64,000 nucleotides of DNA, taken from positions 15,690 through 79,689 of the forward strand of contig CAYWGD010000021.1 in assembly GCA_964457335.1 (NCBI GenBank). The letters are read 5' to 3'. The notes beneath the pieces are model-generated. The model was not told the DNA's origin and made no database searches. It worked only from the letters and a program-made list of their open reading frames with translations. This DNA is from CAJBVW01 sp964457335. GTDB lineage: Bacteria; Myxococcota_A; UBA796; SXON01. Below, piece by piece: positions 7,618 through 16,622 of this stretch (position 1 is its first letter; the number at the start of each line of letters is the position of its first letter). The position numbers and the translations under genes are program-made.

Positions 7618-8829
7618 GTGCCGTCCCGCCTCGCCCCGCGCTACCACCGCATCCGACCTTCGGTGATGGCCGAGCTGACGCGCTCCTCCGAGGCCTTCGC
7701 GCGCGCCGGGAAGCCCATCCTCAACCTCGCGTCGGGGCACCTGCCCGGCGAGCTCGGGCGCGAGCTGCGCCAGGTCGCCATGGACTCCTGGCGCGACGGG
7801 CACTTCACCTACCTGGGCGGCCCCGGGCTGCCCTCGCTCCGCGACGCGATCGTCGAGTGGCTCGACATGCGCCACGTGCGGACGGTCGAGGACGTGCTCG
7901 TGGCGCCGGGGAGCCGCGCCGCGCTCGCGTCGGTCCTCGCGGTGATCGCCGGCCCGGGCGACGTCGTGCTCGTGGACGGGGCGGCGTGGCTCATCTTCCA
8001 CCAGCTCATCGCCGTGTCGGGCGCCACGCCCGTGCCGTGCCGCCCCGCCGGGCCCCCCGAGGAGCGGCGCCTGAAGCTCTCCGCGTCGGACGTGCGGCAG
8101 CAGCTCGAGCTCATGCCCGGCGCGCGCGCGTTCGTCCTCGCCAACCCGGTGAACACGACCGCGCAGGTGTACGACGCGGCCGAGCTGCACGCGATCGTCG
8201 AGGTGTGCGCGGCGCACCGCGTGTTCTGCGTGATCGACCGGCTCTACGGCAAGCTCGTGTACGACGGCGCGCAGTTCCCCTACCTCGAGGCCACGCCCGC
8301 GGTGCGCGACTGGTGCATCCTCATCGACGGGCTCGCGCGCGCGTTCCGGGGCACCGGCGGCCTCCGGGTCGGCTGGGCGTGCGGGCCGCGGGACGTGATC
8401 GAGGCCGCCACGACCGCCCAGGAGCACGGGGCCGGGCCGCCCGGCCGCGTCGTGCAGCGGGTCGCGCTCTCGGCGCTCCAGGCCCCCTACGACATCGGGC
8501 TGCTCGAGGAGCTCCAGGCTTCGCGCGACTACCTCGTCGAGCAGGTGCGCACCTTCGGCGACGCGCGCCCCTGGCCGGTGGCGGGGACGATGTACGGGCT
8601 GGTGGACCTCTCCGCGTGGCTCGGCGCGACGACGCCCGTCGGCTGGGTGATCGAGTCGGCGGGGGACATGGCGGACTACCTGCTGGCGGAGGCGAACGTG
8701 CTCGTCACGCCGAGTGATCTCGTGGGCCCGCGCGGGCTCGTACGGCTCAGCTTCTCCCAGCCGTGGGACGTGATCGCCGAGGCGACGCGCCGCATCGCCC
8801 TGGCGCTCGAGGCCCTGCACCGGTCGTAG
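7618..8829 (+). CDS. Class I aminotransferase-fold protein lacking the PLP lysine
   Basis: The 403-residue sequence follows the aspartate aminotransferase fold: NLASGHLPGE, the YLGGPGLPSLRDAI segment, NPVNTTAQVY (NPxNPTG region), VIDRLYGKLVYDG (Asp and Tyr that hold PLP) and GLVRLSFSQP (the carboxylate-binding arginine). At the Schiff-base position, normally S-x-S-K, the sequence is DGLARAFRGTG, with Arg241 (codon CGC at 8338-8340) in place of lysine. Transaminase chemistry is therefore unlikely unless another lysine, such as that in LYGKL, substitutes. GTG start at 7618 is chosen because similarity begins just after it. It is divergent from the lipoprotein hydrolase and upstream of purC. Confidence 0.8.
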   Translation: MPSRLAPRYHRIRPSVMAELTRSSEAFARAGKPILNLASGHLPGELGRELRQVAMDSWRDGHFTYLGGPGLPSLRDAIVEWLDMRHVRTVEDVLVAPGSRAALASVLAVIAGPGDVVLVDGAAWLIFHQLIAVSGATPVPCRPAGPPEERRLKLSASDVRQQLELMPGARAFVLANPVNTTAQVYDAAELHAIVEVCAAHRVFCVIDRLYGKLVYDGAQFPYLEATPAVRDWCILIDGLARAFRGTGGLRVGWACGPRDVIEAATTAQEHGAGPPGRVVQRVALSALQAPYDIGLLEELQASRDYLVEQVRTFGDARPWPVAGTMYGLVDLSAWLGATTPVGWVIESAGDMADYLLAEANVLVTPSDLVGPRGLVRLSFSQPWDVIAEATRRIALALEALHRS

Positions 8830-8911
8830 CTGGAGAACGAATCCGCTCTCCGAAGGGCGCGACGGGCGCCGCTTCGTCGGGTTAGGAGGCCGGCCTCCCG
8901 GAAGGACCCCC

Positions 8912-9637
8912 GTGACGCTCGCCCCCACCCAGCTCCTCTACGAAGGCAAGGCCAAGCAGGTGTACGGCACCGACGACCCCACGATGGTCGTCATCCGCTT
9001 CAAGGACGACGCGACCGCCTTCAACGGCGTGAAGAAGGCGTCGATCCCGGACAAGGGGCCGATCAACTGCCGCGTCAGCGCGTACCTGCTCTCGCTCGTG
9101 TCCGCGGCGGGCGTGCCCACCGCCTTCACCCGCGTGCTCGGGCCGCGGGACCAGCTCTTCCGCAAGGTGGAGATCGTCCCCGTCGAGGTCGTCGTGCGGA
9201 ACGTGGTCGCCGGCAGCTTTGCCAAGAAGCTCGGGCTCAAGGAGGGCGACCGCCTCGCCCGCCCGGTGATCGAGCACTTCTACAAGTCCGACGCGCTCAA
9301 CGACCCGCAGATCAACGAGGACGCCGCGATCGCGATGGGCTGGGCCTCGGCCTGGGAGCTCGCGTGTATGCGCGAGCGCGCGCTCCAGGTGAACGACGTG
9401 CTCAAGGCCTTCTGGGCCGAGCGCAACATCGACCTCGTGGACTTCAAGCTCGAGTTCGGGCGCGCCGGCGGCGCGATCCTGCTGGCGGACGAGATCACGC
9501 CCGACGGCTCGCGGCTCTGGGAGCGGGGGACCGGCCGGCACCTCGACAAGGACGTGTTCCGCCGCGACCTCGGGGACCTCTCGGAGACCTACCGCGAGCT
9601 CTACCGCATCGTGTTCGGCGAGGCCTGGAAGGCCTGA
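8912..9637 (+). CDS. purC: SAICAR synthetase
   Basis: A 241-residue PurC of normal bacterial length. Visible family segments are LLYEGKAKQVY at the N-terminus (ATP site), FKDDATAFNGVKK, VVVRNVVAGSFAK, FYKSDALNDPQIN and the C-terminal LVDFKLEFGR and DEITPDGSRLW. It ligates aspartate to CAIR in de novo purine synthesis in the cytoplasm. GTG start at 8912 follows a GGAAGGA ribosome-binding site. purF lies 14 kb away in the same window, so the pathway genes are scattered. Confidence 0.96.
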   Translation: MTLAPTQLLYEGKAKQVYGTDDPTMVVIRFKDDATAFNGVKKASIPDKGPINCRVSAYLLSLVSAAGVPTAFTRVLGPRDQLFRKVEIVPVEVVVRNVVAGSFAKKLGLKEGDRLARPVIEHFYKSDALNDPQINEDAAIAMGWASAWELACMRERALQVNDVLKAFWAERNIDLVDFKLEFGRAGGAILLADEITPDGSRLWERGTGRHLDKDVFRRDLGDLSETYRELYRIVFGEAWKA

Positions 9638-9736
9638 GTAGGGCGCCCCCCGGGGCGGAGGCGCCGCCGCCCCGTACCGACCCGATCGCGCTTGGGCCCC
9701 GCCCGGGGCGTGCCTACGTGCAGCTCGGGGGTGGGG

Positions 9737-10063
9737 ATGTACGTGATCTTCTTCGTGCTCGCGGGGTGTGGCGAGGGGCGGTCGACGCCGTACTTCCCGG
9801 GCTCCTACGACACGGAGGTCCGCGCCGATCTCCCGGCGCCCGCCGACGAGGGCGGCGCGCCGTACGAGGGGAGCCTGGGCCCCCCTCGGAACATGGTCGA
9901 GCCGGTGATCACCGGCGGCGCGACGACCACGCGCGAGGGCTCCGGCGGGCCGCCGATGCTCGCGCCGGGGGAGGCGCGCCAGGAGCCGCTCCCCTACCAG
10001 GTGCGCGGGCCCGACCCCGACGCCCAGCGGACCACGTCAGGGCCTCCGGCCGGCCTGGACTGA
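9737..10063 (+). CDS. Small proline/glycine-rich lipoprotein
   Basis: The 108-residue product begins MYVIFFVLAGC, a minimal lipoprotein signal, followed by a disordered tail rich in Pro, Gly, Glu and Asp with no recognisable domain. The ATG at 9737 has a G-rich segment in front; an in-frame upstream start at 9692 would bury the signal and is not preferred. It converges with rtcR, whose stop is 19 bp away. No function can be assigned. Confidence 0.55.
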   Translation: MYVIFFVLAGCGEGRSTPYFPGSYDTEVRADLPAPADEGGAPYEGSLGPPRNMVEPVITGGATTTREGSGGPPMLAPGEARQEPLPYQVRGPDPDAQRTTSGPPAGLD

Positions 10064-10082
10064 TCGGCCCGGGCGCGGCTCG

Positions 10083-11687
10083 TCAGGCCCTCACCCGCTC
10101 CCAGTCCAGCTCGAAGCGCGCGAGGTACTTCCGCAGGCGGTCGGCGTCGTTCACGCTCGTCCGCTGCGCGCGCGACACGGCGAAGAGCGCCCGCCCGGCC
10201 TCCGAGAGCGACGCCGACGCGCGGCACACCCGGAGCACCTCGGCGAGCTGCACGTGGTCGAAGCGATCGAGGGCCACGTCCCCGAGCAGCGCGGCCACCG
10301 GGTCGTCCTCGGCCCGGCTCTCGCCGGCGCGACCGCCCGGGCGGCCGTCCCGCGCCCCCGCCCAGGTCGCGCCCAGGCGCCCGATCTCCTCCTCCACCGT
10401 CTCCAGGTCGATGCGCCCCGCCGGCGCGAGCGTGCCCATGCGCACCACGGCCCCGCCGAGGTCGCGGAAGTTCCGCGGCCACGGCGCCGTCCGCGCGAAC
10501 GCGAGGAAGCGCTCCCGCGCCTCGCGGTTGAACGTCACGCGGCGCCCCGAGGCGCGCGCGAGCTGCTCGAGCTCGTGGTCGACGTTCGGGGGGATGTCCT
10601 CCGGCCGCGCGGCGAGGCCGGGCAGCGCGAAGGTCCAGAGGTCCAGCCGGGCCAGGAGGTCCTCGCGGAAGCGGCCCGCGGACACCTCGCGCGCGAGGTC
10701 GCGGTTCGTGCCCGCGAGGAGCTGGAAGTCGCTCTCCACCTCCCGGTCCGCCCCCACGGGCAAGAACCGCTTGTCCTCGAGCGCCCGCAGGAGCATCGCC
10801 TGCTCGTCGAGCCCGAGCTCGCCGATCTCGTCGAGGAACAGGAGCCCGCCGTCCGCCTCGCGGAGCAGCCCCGGCCGGTCGGCCACCGCGCCCGTGAACG
10901 CCCCGCGTCGGTGCCCGAAGAGCGCGGACATCGCGCCGTCCCCGCGCAGCGTCGCGCAGTTCACCTCGACGAACGCGCCCTTCACGAGCCGCCGCGCCCG
11001 CTTGAGCTCCCAGATCCGCCGCGCGAGCCGCGACTTCCCCGCGCCGGTCGGCCCCGTGAGCATTATGGGGGCCGCCGACCGCGTGGCCACGAGCTCGATG
11101 CGGTCCACGAGCGCGTTGAACGCGGCGTTCCGCGTGTCGATGCCGCCCTTGAGGAAGGAGGTCGCCGCCTGCCGCTCCTCCTCGAAGCGCCGCGCGAGCC
11201 GGTCGTAGCGGGCGAGCGAGAGGTCGATGACGCCGAAGCGCCCTGCCGGCGAGCCCCCGGGGCCCGTCTGGACGATCCGCGCGGGGAGCACGCGCGACTC
11301 CACGAGCAGGAACAGGCAGATCTGGGCGACGTGCGTACCGGTCGTGATGTGCACGAGGTAGTCGGCGGCGTCCGGATCGAAGGGGTAGGCGCGCGCGAAG
11401 TCGTAGAGCGCGCCGTACACCGCCTCGAAGTCCCAGGGATCCACCATCTCCACGTGGTGGAGGCGCACGTCCGTCTCCGGGCTCGCGGTCGCGATGTCGT
11501 CCCGCACCTGCCGCGCCAGTCCCGCCCACGCCTCGCCGTGCAGCAGCTCGAGCCGGCGCACGACGAGGTCCGGCTGCTGGCAGAGCCCCACCGTGGGCCG
11601 CCACCGCGACCACCGGTCGGCGCCGCGCGGCCCCCGGTCGAGCGTGGTGCCGAGGAGGCCGAGGACGATCGTGGGGCGCTTATCCAT
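10083..11687 (-). CDS. rtcR: RtcR: sigma-54 activator with N-terminal CARF domain
   Basis: The 534-residue protein joins an RtcR-type CARF sensor (residues 1-180, TIVLGLLGTTLDRGP.. and VHITTGTHVAQICLFLLVE) to a sigma-54 AAA+ domain. The AAA+ part has Walker A GPTGAGKS near residue 210, the sigma-54 contact loop GAFTGA near 260, Walker B GGLLFLDEIGE, and an arginine-rich second half; a C-terminal helical region should bind DNA. RtcR proteins sense RNA ends or damage-derived RNA through the CARF domain and switch on rtcBA. The gene is divergent from rtcB with 109 bp between starts, the classical arrangement. Confidence 0.95.
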   Translation of the reverse strand: MDKRPTIVLGLLGTTLDRGPRGADRWSRWRPTVGLCQQPDLVVRRLELLHGEAWAGLARQVRDDIATASPETDVRLHHVEMVDPWDFEAVYGALYDFARAYPFDPDAADYLVHITTGTHVAQICLFLLVESRVLPARIVQTGPGGSPAGRFGVIDLSLARYDRLARRFEEERQAATSFLKGGIDTRNAAFNALVDRIELVATRSAAPIMLTGPTGAGKSRLARRIWELKRARRLVKGAFVEVNCATLRGDGAMSALFGHRRGAFTGAVADRPGLLREADGGLLFLDEIGELGLDEQAMLLRALEDKRFLPVGADREVESDFQLLAGTNRDLAREVSAGRFREDLLARLDLWTFALPGLAARPEDIPPNVDHELEQLARASGRRVTFNREARERFLAFARTAPWPRNFRDLGGAVVRMGTLAPAGRIDLETVEEEIGRLGATWAGARDGRPGGRAGESRAEDDPVAALLGDVALDRFDHVQLAEVLRVCRASASLSEAGRALFAVSRAQRTSVNDADRLRKYLARFELDWERVRA

Positions 11688-11716
11688 GCGTCGCGGACTC
11701 TATCTCATCGGATAAG
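11679..11716. promoter_or_regulatory. Inverted repeat at the rtcR start, candidate RtcR site
   Basis: CTTATCC (11679-11685) is repeated inverted as GGATAAG (11710-11716). The first arm overlaps the rtcR start codon and the second lies about 42 bp upstream of the sigma-54 promoter of rtcB. This position suits an activator site that could also dampen rtcR. Binding is inferred from position and symmetry only. Confidence 0.35.
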
Positions 11717-11757
11717 AAATCCGGCGCGGTTCCTGTCCAACTAGCTGAAAACACGTC

Positions 11758-11772
11758 TGGCACGCCCCGTGC
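11758..11772 (+). promoter_or_regulatory. Sigma-54 promoter of rtcBA
   Basis: TGGCACGCCCCGTGC matches the -24/-12 consensus, with the invariant GG and GC separated by exactly 10 bases. Transcription would start near 11784, just ahead of a GGAGG ribosome-binding site and the rtcB ATG at 11797. The divergent RtcR carries the GAFTGA loop needed to activate such a promoter. Confidence 0.85.
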
Positions 11773-11796
11773 GATTAGAGGGCGCGGAGGCACACC

Positions 11797-13020
<1,224 letters not shown>

Positions 13021-13057
13021 TTCTTGGGGCGGGGGGCCCGGCCCCCCGCAACGCCCC
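13021..13057 (+). repeat. GC hairpin element, copy B
   Basis: It starts at the very next base after the rtcB stop. The order is TTCTT, GGGGC, a run of six G, a short loop, a run of six C, GCAAC, GCCCC. The outer GGGGC/GCCCC and inner G6/C6 arms pair, leaving a GCAAC-side bulge. A second G7/C7 hairpin (13058-13081) follows before rtcA. Confidence 0.8.
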
Positions 13058-13118
13058 TGCGGGGGGGCGCCGCCCCCCCGCGCCCCCGGCGGCACGGCCG
13101 CCCCACCCTGGGTTCCCC

Positions 13119-14147
13119 ATGCTTCCCATCGACGGAAAAGCCGGCGAAGGCGGCGGGCAGGTGCTCCGCACCGCGCTCGGCCTCTCGCTGGTCACCGGCA
13201 CCCCATTCCGCATCACCGACATCCGCGGCGGTCGCGCGAAGCCGGGGTTGTTGCGCCAGCACCTCACGTGCGTCCAGGCGGCCGCGCGGATCGGCGCCGC
13301 CGAGGTGGAAGGCGACACGCTCGGCTCCACGGCGCTCACGTTCCGCCCGCACGGGCGGGTCGGCGGCGACCTGCGCTTCGCCGTCGGGAGCGCCGGCAGC
13401 GCGCTGCTCGTCGTGCAGGCCGTGCTCCCGGGGCTGCTCGTGGCGGACGTGCCCACGCGCCTCGTCGTCGAGGGCGGCACCCACAACTCCGCGGCGCCGC
13501 CCTACGACTTCGTCGCGCGCGTGTTCGCCCCGCTGCTCGGCCGGATGGGCGCGCGCGTGACCGTGACGCTCGAGAAGCACGGCTTCTACCCGGCGGGCGG
13601 CGGGCGCGTGGTCGTGGAGGTGGAGCCCGCGCCGCTCGCCCCCATCGAGCTCCTGGAGCGCGGCCCCGTCGAGGCCGTGCGCGCCCGCGCATTGTACGCC
13701 GCCATCCCGCCGACCATCGCCCATCGGGAGCTGAACGTGCTCCGGGAGCGGCTCGGCCTCGATCGCGAGGCCCTCCGCGCCGAGGAGGTCCCGCGCCCCG
13801 TCGGCCCGGGCAACGCGGTCATGGTCGAGGTCGCCTGCGCCGGCGCCACCGAGCTGTTCACCGCCTTCGGCGAGAAGCGCGTGCGCGCCGAGGACGTGGC
13901 CGCGCGCGTGGCGGACGAGGTCGAGGCCTGGCTCGCCCTGGACGTGCCCGTCGGCGAGCACCTCGCGGACCAGCTCCTGATCCCGATGGCCCTCGCCACC
14001 CGCGCGACCGGGCGCCCGGGACGCTTCCGGAGCGGCCCGCTCTCGCTGCACGCGACCACGAACGCCGCCGTGATCGAGCGCTTCCTGCCCGTGCGCTTCG
14101 AGACGCGGGAGGTCGGCGGCGGGGTCGAGGTGGCGTGCCGGGGGTAG
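13119..14147 (+). CDS. rtcA: RtcA RNA 3'-terminal phosphate cyclase
   Basis: A 342-residue cyclase of normal length. Family segments include IDGKAGEGGGQVLRTALGLS at the N-terminus, IRGGRAKPGLLRQH, GSAGSALLVVQAVLP, GGTHNSAAPPYDFV, and the late ADQLLIPMALA stretch in which the adenylated histidine (GEHLADQ) sits. It converts RNA 3'-phosphates to 2',3'-cyclic phosphates with ATP, producing ends that RtcB can ligate. ATG at 13119. It is downstream of rtcB under the presumed sigma-54 promoter. The 52-bp hairpin array begins about 20 bp behind its stop. Confidence 0.95.
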   Translation: MLPIDGKAGEGGGQVLRTALGLSLVTGTPFRITDIRGGRAKPGLLRQHLTCVQAAARIGAAEVEGDTLGSTALTFRPHGRVGGDLRFAVGSAGSALLVVQAVLPGLLVADVPTRLVVEGGTHNSAAPPYDFVARVFAPLLGRMGARVTVTLEKHGFYPAGGGRVVVEVEPAPLAPIELLERGPVEAVRARALYAAIPPTIAHRELNVLRERLGLDREALRAEEVPRPVGPGNAVMVEVACAGATELFTAFGEKRVRAEDVAARVADEVEAWLALDVPVGEHLADQLLIPMALATRATGRPGRFRSGPLSLHATTNAAVIERFLPVRFETREVGGGVEVACRG

Positions 14148-14170
14148 CCACGAGTGCCCTCGGCGGCCGC

Positions 14171-14400
14171 GGGGCGGACGTGGAGGGGGGACGTGTCGGA
14201 CACGTGGTGCCTCCATGACCGCGGGGCGGTCATGGAGGGGGGACGTGTCGGACACGTGGTGCCTCGGTGACCGCGGGGCGGTCATGGAGGGGGGACGTGT
14301 CGGGCACGTGGTGACTCGGTGACCGTGGGGCGGTCATGGAGGGGGGACGTGTCGGGCACGTGGTGCCTCCATGACCGCCGCTGCCTCGGTGACCGCGGGG
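14171..14400. repeat. Four tandem 52-bp units with nested palindromes, plus a partial fifth
   Basis: The palindrome ACGTGTCGGACACGT occurs at 14191, 14243, 14295 and 14347 (the last two with one change), a period of exactly 52 bp. Each unit also contains GACCG-CGGGG-CGGTC-type arms and CATGGAGG. Units can pair internally: GGTCATGGAGG at 14332-14342 pairs with CCTCCATGACC at 14366-14376. A 12-bp stem at 14210-14238 pairs between units. No open reading frame of interest covers it. Position directly behind rtcA suggests it is transcribed with rtcBA. Confidence 0.9.
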
Positions 14401-14458
14401 CGCACGAGGTGCCCTGCCGCGCGTCGGAGCCCGCCACCACCGGAGACCGGGGGGCGTT

Positions 14459-14656
14459 GAGCCTGTGGAGAAATCCCCCCGCCCGTGCCGTCGCCGTCTC
14501 GCGGCGGCCCAAGAACCGCGTCCCGGGGCCCCCGGCGGGTCCTCCCTACGGGCTGCCCCCCCGCCGGACCCGGGCCGCAGGGCCGCCGCGAGCCGTCGCC
14601 GGCCCGGGCTCCGGTTTCTCCACAGGCTCTCTTCTGGGGGATTTCTTCACAGGCTC
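14459..14656. repeat. Long inverted repeat pair around GC-rich DNA
   Basis: GAGCCTGTGGAGAAA (14459-14473) is matched perfectly in inverse at 14615-14629. A second inverse copy at 14636-14656 matches a longer 21-base stretch with one difference, including the ATCCCCC extension. The 140 bp between hold G/C-rich sequence with no gene. It resembles the ends of a small non-autonomous element, but no target duplication or transposase is visible. Confidence 0.6.
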
Positions 14657-14690
14657 GTTGCGGGGGGCCCGCCCCCCGCCCCAAGAAGAA
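14657..14690 (-). repeat. GC hairpin element, copy C
   Basis: On the minus strand it begins 12 bases behind the stop of the VOC-family gene with TTCTTCTTGGGGC, then a G6/C6 stem and GCAAC. The outer GCCCC arm is replaced by the end of the neighbouring inverted repeat (CGAGCC), so the outer stem is incomplete. Confidence 0.65.
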
Positions 14691-14702
14691 GCGCCCGTCG
14701 CG

Positions 14703-15089
14703 CTACTCCGGCTTGTGGCAGACCGCCTCGACGTTGTGCCCGTCGGGGTCGAACACGAACGCGCCGTAGTAGTTCGGGTGGTAGTGCGCGCGGATGCCGG
14801 GCGCGCCGTTGTCCCGGCCGCCCGCCGCGATGGCGGCCGCGTAGAAGGCGTCGACCGCCGCGCGGTTCGGCGCCACGAACGCCACGTGCACGGAGCGGTT
14901 GAGGCCCTGGCCGCCCGCGGGCGTCCCGATCCAGAAGAAGGGATGCCCGTTCGCGCCCATCCCGACCCCGTCCCACGCGGCGTTCTTCGCCTGCATGAGC
15001 ACGCCGATGCCGAGCGGCGCGAGCGCCTTCTCGTAGAACGCGCGCGCCTTCGCGATGTCGGAAACGTCGAAGCCGAGGTGGTCGATCAT
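14703..15089 (-). CDS. VOC-family (glyoxalase/dioxygenase-like) protein
   Basis: A 128-residue single VOC module pair: MIDHLGFDVSDIAKARAFYEKAL at the start (first metal His), HVAFVAPNRAAVDAFY in the middle and YYGAFVFDPDGHNVEAVCHKPE at the end (metal Glu). This pattern is typical of small glyoxalase/bleomycin-resistance-type proteins that bind a divalent metal. The substrate cannot be told. ATG at 15089. A hairpin element lies directly behind it. It is divergent from the lipase-like lipoprotein gene. Confidence 0.85.
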   Translation of the reverse strand: MIDHLGFDVSDIAKARAFYEKALAPLGIGVLMQAKNAAWDGVGMGANGHPFFWIGTPAGGQGLNRSVHVAFVAPNRAAVDAFYAAAIAAGGRDNGAPGIRAHYHPNYYGAFVFDPDGHNVEAVCHKPE

Positions 15090-15203
15090 GGGGGTTCTCC
15101 GCGCCGCACCTCTAACCGAACGGTCGCGCGCCGGGTACGGTCGCGGCCCGGCTCCGGGCGGTTGGCGACCCTCTCCGCGTGTACCATCCGTCCGGGAGGC
15201 CCC

Positions 15204-16544
15204 GTGCTGATCTTCCTCGCCGCGTGCGCCGCGCCGGACGGCAAGCCCGTCGACGGCGCCGAAACCGGGCTCGCGGACACCGCGGACACCACCGACTCGG
15301 CCGCCGACACCGGCGACCCCACGGCGTCCTGCGCGCCGGACCACGCGCTCCTCGACATCACCCCCGAGGTGGTCGAGGCCGTCTACGTGCCCGAGTGGTC
15401 CTACCTGTCCTGGCAGCTCGACGCGTGGCTGACGCTGAACGGCCTCGGCTGGCTCACGCCCACCACCTACGACGTCAGCACCTGGCGCGTCCGCTACACG
15501 ACGCAGGACCGCGGCGCGCCGGTGGAGGCCACGGCGCTCGTGTCCGTGCCCGTGCTCGCGGGGGAGGCGGCCGTGGGCACCGTCCTCTGGCTCCACCCGA
15601 CGGCCGGCTTCGAGGACGCCTGCGCCCCGTCGATCGGCGCCGTCGAGGGCCTCGCGCCTCCGATCGTCTCGGCGGCGCGCGGCTACGTGGCCGTCGCCCC
15701 CGACTACCTCGGGCTCGCCGCCTTCGGGGACCCCGCGCCCGACCCGCACCCCTGGATCGTCGCCGAGCCCTCCGCCGTCGCGTCGCTGGACGCGCTCCGG
15801 GCCGTGGACGCGTGGCTTGAGACCGGCGACCTCGCCGCCCGCATCGACCGCGAGCGCATCGTCTACTGGGGCTGGTCCGAGGGCGGCTACGTGGCGCTCC
15901 AGTCCGATCGCCACGCGCCGTCCTACGCGCCCGACCACGCTGCCGCCGGCGTGATCGCGGCGGTGCCCCCGGTGGACGTCCTCGGACAGGTGACCGCCGG
16001 CCTGGAGACCTTCGGCCCGGCCACGCGCGCGGGGGCCCTCATCCTGTACCTGCACCGGTCCTGGTACGACCCCGACTTCCGCTACGAAGCGCTCCTGCCC
16101 GAGGTCCTCGACGCGCTCCCGGGGGAGATCGAGGCCTCGTGCACCACCTGGCCCTCCGTGGACGGCGCCGCCGAGGTCGGGGACATCTACGCGCCCAACT
16201 TCGTCCAGGCGGTCGGGGCCGGCGCGCCCTTCGACCCCTGGACCTGCATGCTCGAGCGCTCCTCGCTCCCGAGCCCGTACCTGCCCTACGAGAGCGACGC
16301 GCCCGTGCTGCTCGTGACCGCCACCGACGACACGCTGGTCCCGTCCGCCCCCGTCGAGGCCGCCATCCCCGCCCTCTGCGACGAGGGCTACACGCTGGAG
16401 CACGTCTCCTGCGACGGCCTCGAGCACGGCGAGGCGCCGGTGATGACGCTCCAGGACCAGATCCGCTGGTTGGACGCCCGCATGGACGGCGACCCCGTCG
16501 ACCCCGGCTGCGGCGTCGGCGCGCCCGTCACCTGCGACGGCTGA
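15204..16544 (+). CDS. Secreted lipase-like lipoprotein (alpha/beta hydrolase)
   Basis: The 446-residue product starts MLIFLAAC (GTG start at 15204 behind GGGAGG), a lipoprotein signal, followed by an Asp/Thr-rich linker (GLADTADTTDSAADTGD). The catalytic domain has the elbow W-S-E-G-G in VYWGWSEGGYVAL, an earlier TVLWLHPTAGFED loop, VLLVTATDDTLVPS carrying the acid, and DGLEHGEAP carrying the histidine. The layout resembles secretory lipases (LIP family). It should act at the outer membrane or cell surface. The next gene starts 78 bp further on the same strand. Confidence 0.8.
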   Translation: MLIFLAACAAPDGKPVDGAETGLADTADTTDSAADTGDPTASCAPDHALLDITPEVVEAVYVPEWSYLSWQLDAWLTLNGLGWLTPTTYDVSTWRVRYTTQDRGAPVEATALVSVPVLAGEAAVGTVLWLHPTAGFEDACAPSIGAVEGLAPPIVSAARGYVAVAPDYLGLAAFGDPAPDPHPWIVAEPSAVASLDALRAVDAWLETGDLAARIDRERIVYWGWSEGGYVALQSDRHAPSYAPDHAAAGVIAAVPPVDVLGQVTAGLETFGPATRAGALILYLHRSWYDPDFRYEALLPEVLDALPGEIEASCTTWPSVDGAAEVGDIYAPNFVQAVGAGAPFDPWTCMLERSSLPSPYLPYESDAPVLLVTATDDTLVPSAPVEAAIPALCDEGYTLEHVSCDGLEHGEAPVMTLQDQIRWLDARMDGDPVDPGCGVGAPVTCDG

Positions 16545-16622
16545 GTCGTGTAAGCCGCACGTACGCAGTCACGATTGTGTCGCGACCCCGCCGGCGCTAC
16601 CCTGCGCCTCCCCGGAGGTCCG

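Noticed and set aside
13021..13081. Textbook intrinsic terminator behind rtcB
   Set aside because: The stems are strong but no U-tract follows, and rtcA continues on the same strand under the same presumed promoter.
14171..14400. CRISPR array
   Set aside because: Units are tandem and near identical over the full 52 bp, with no unique spacers and no cas genes nearby.
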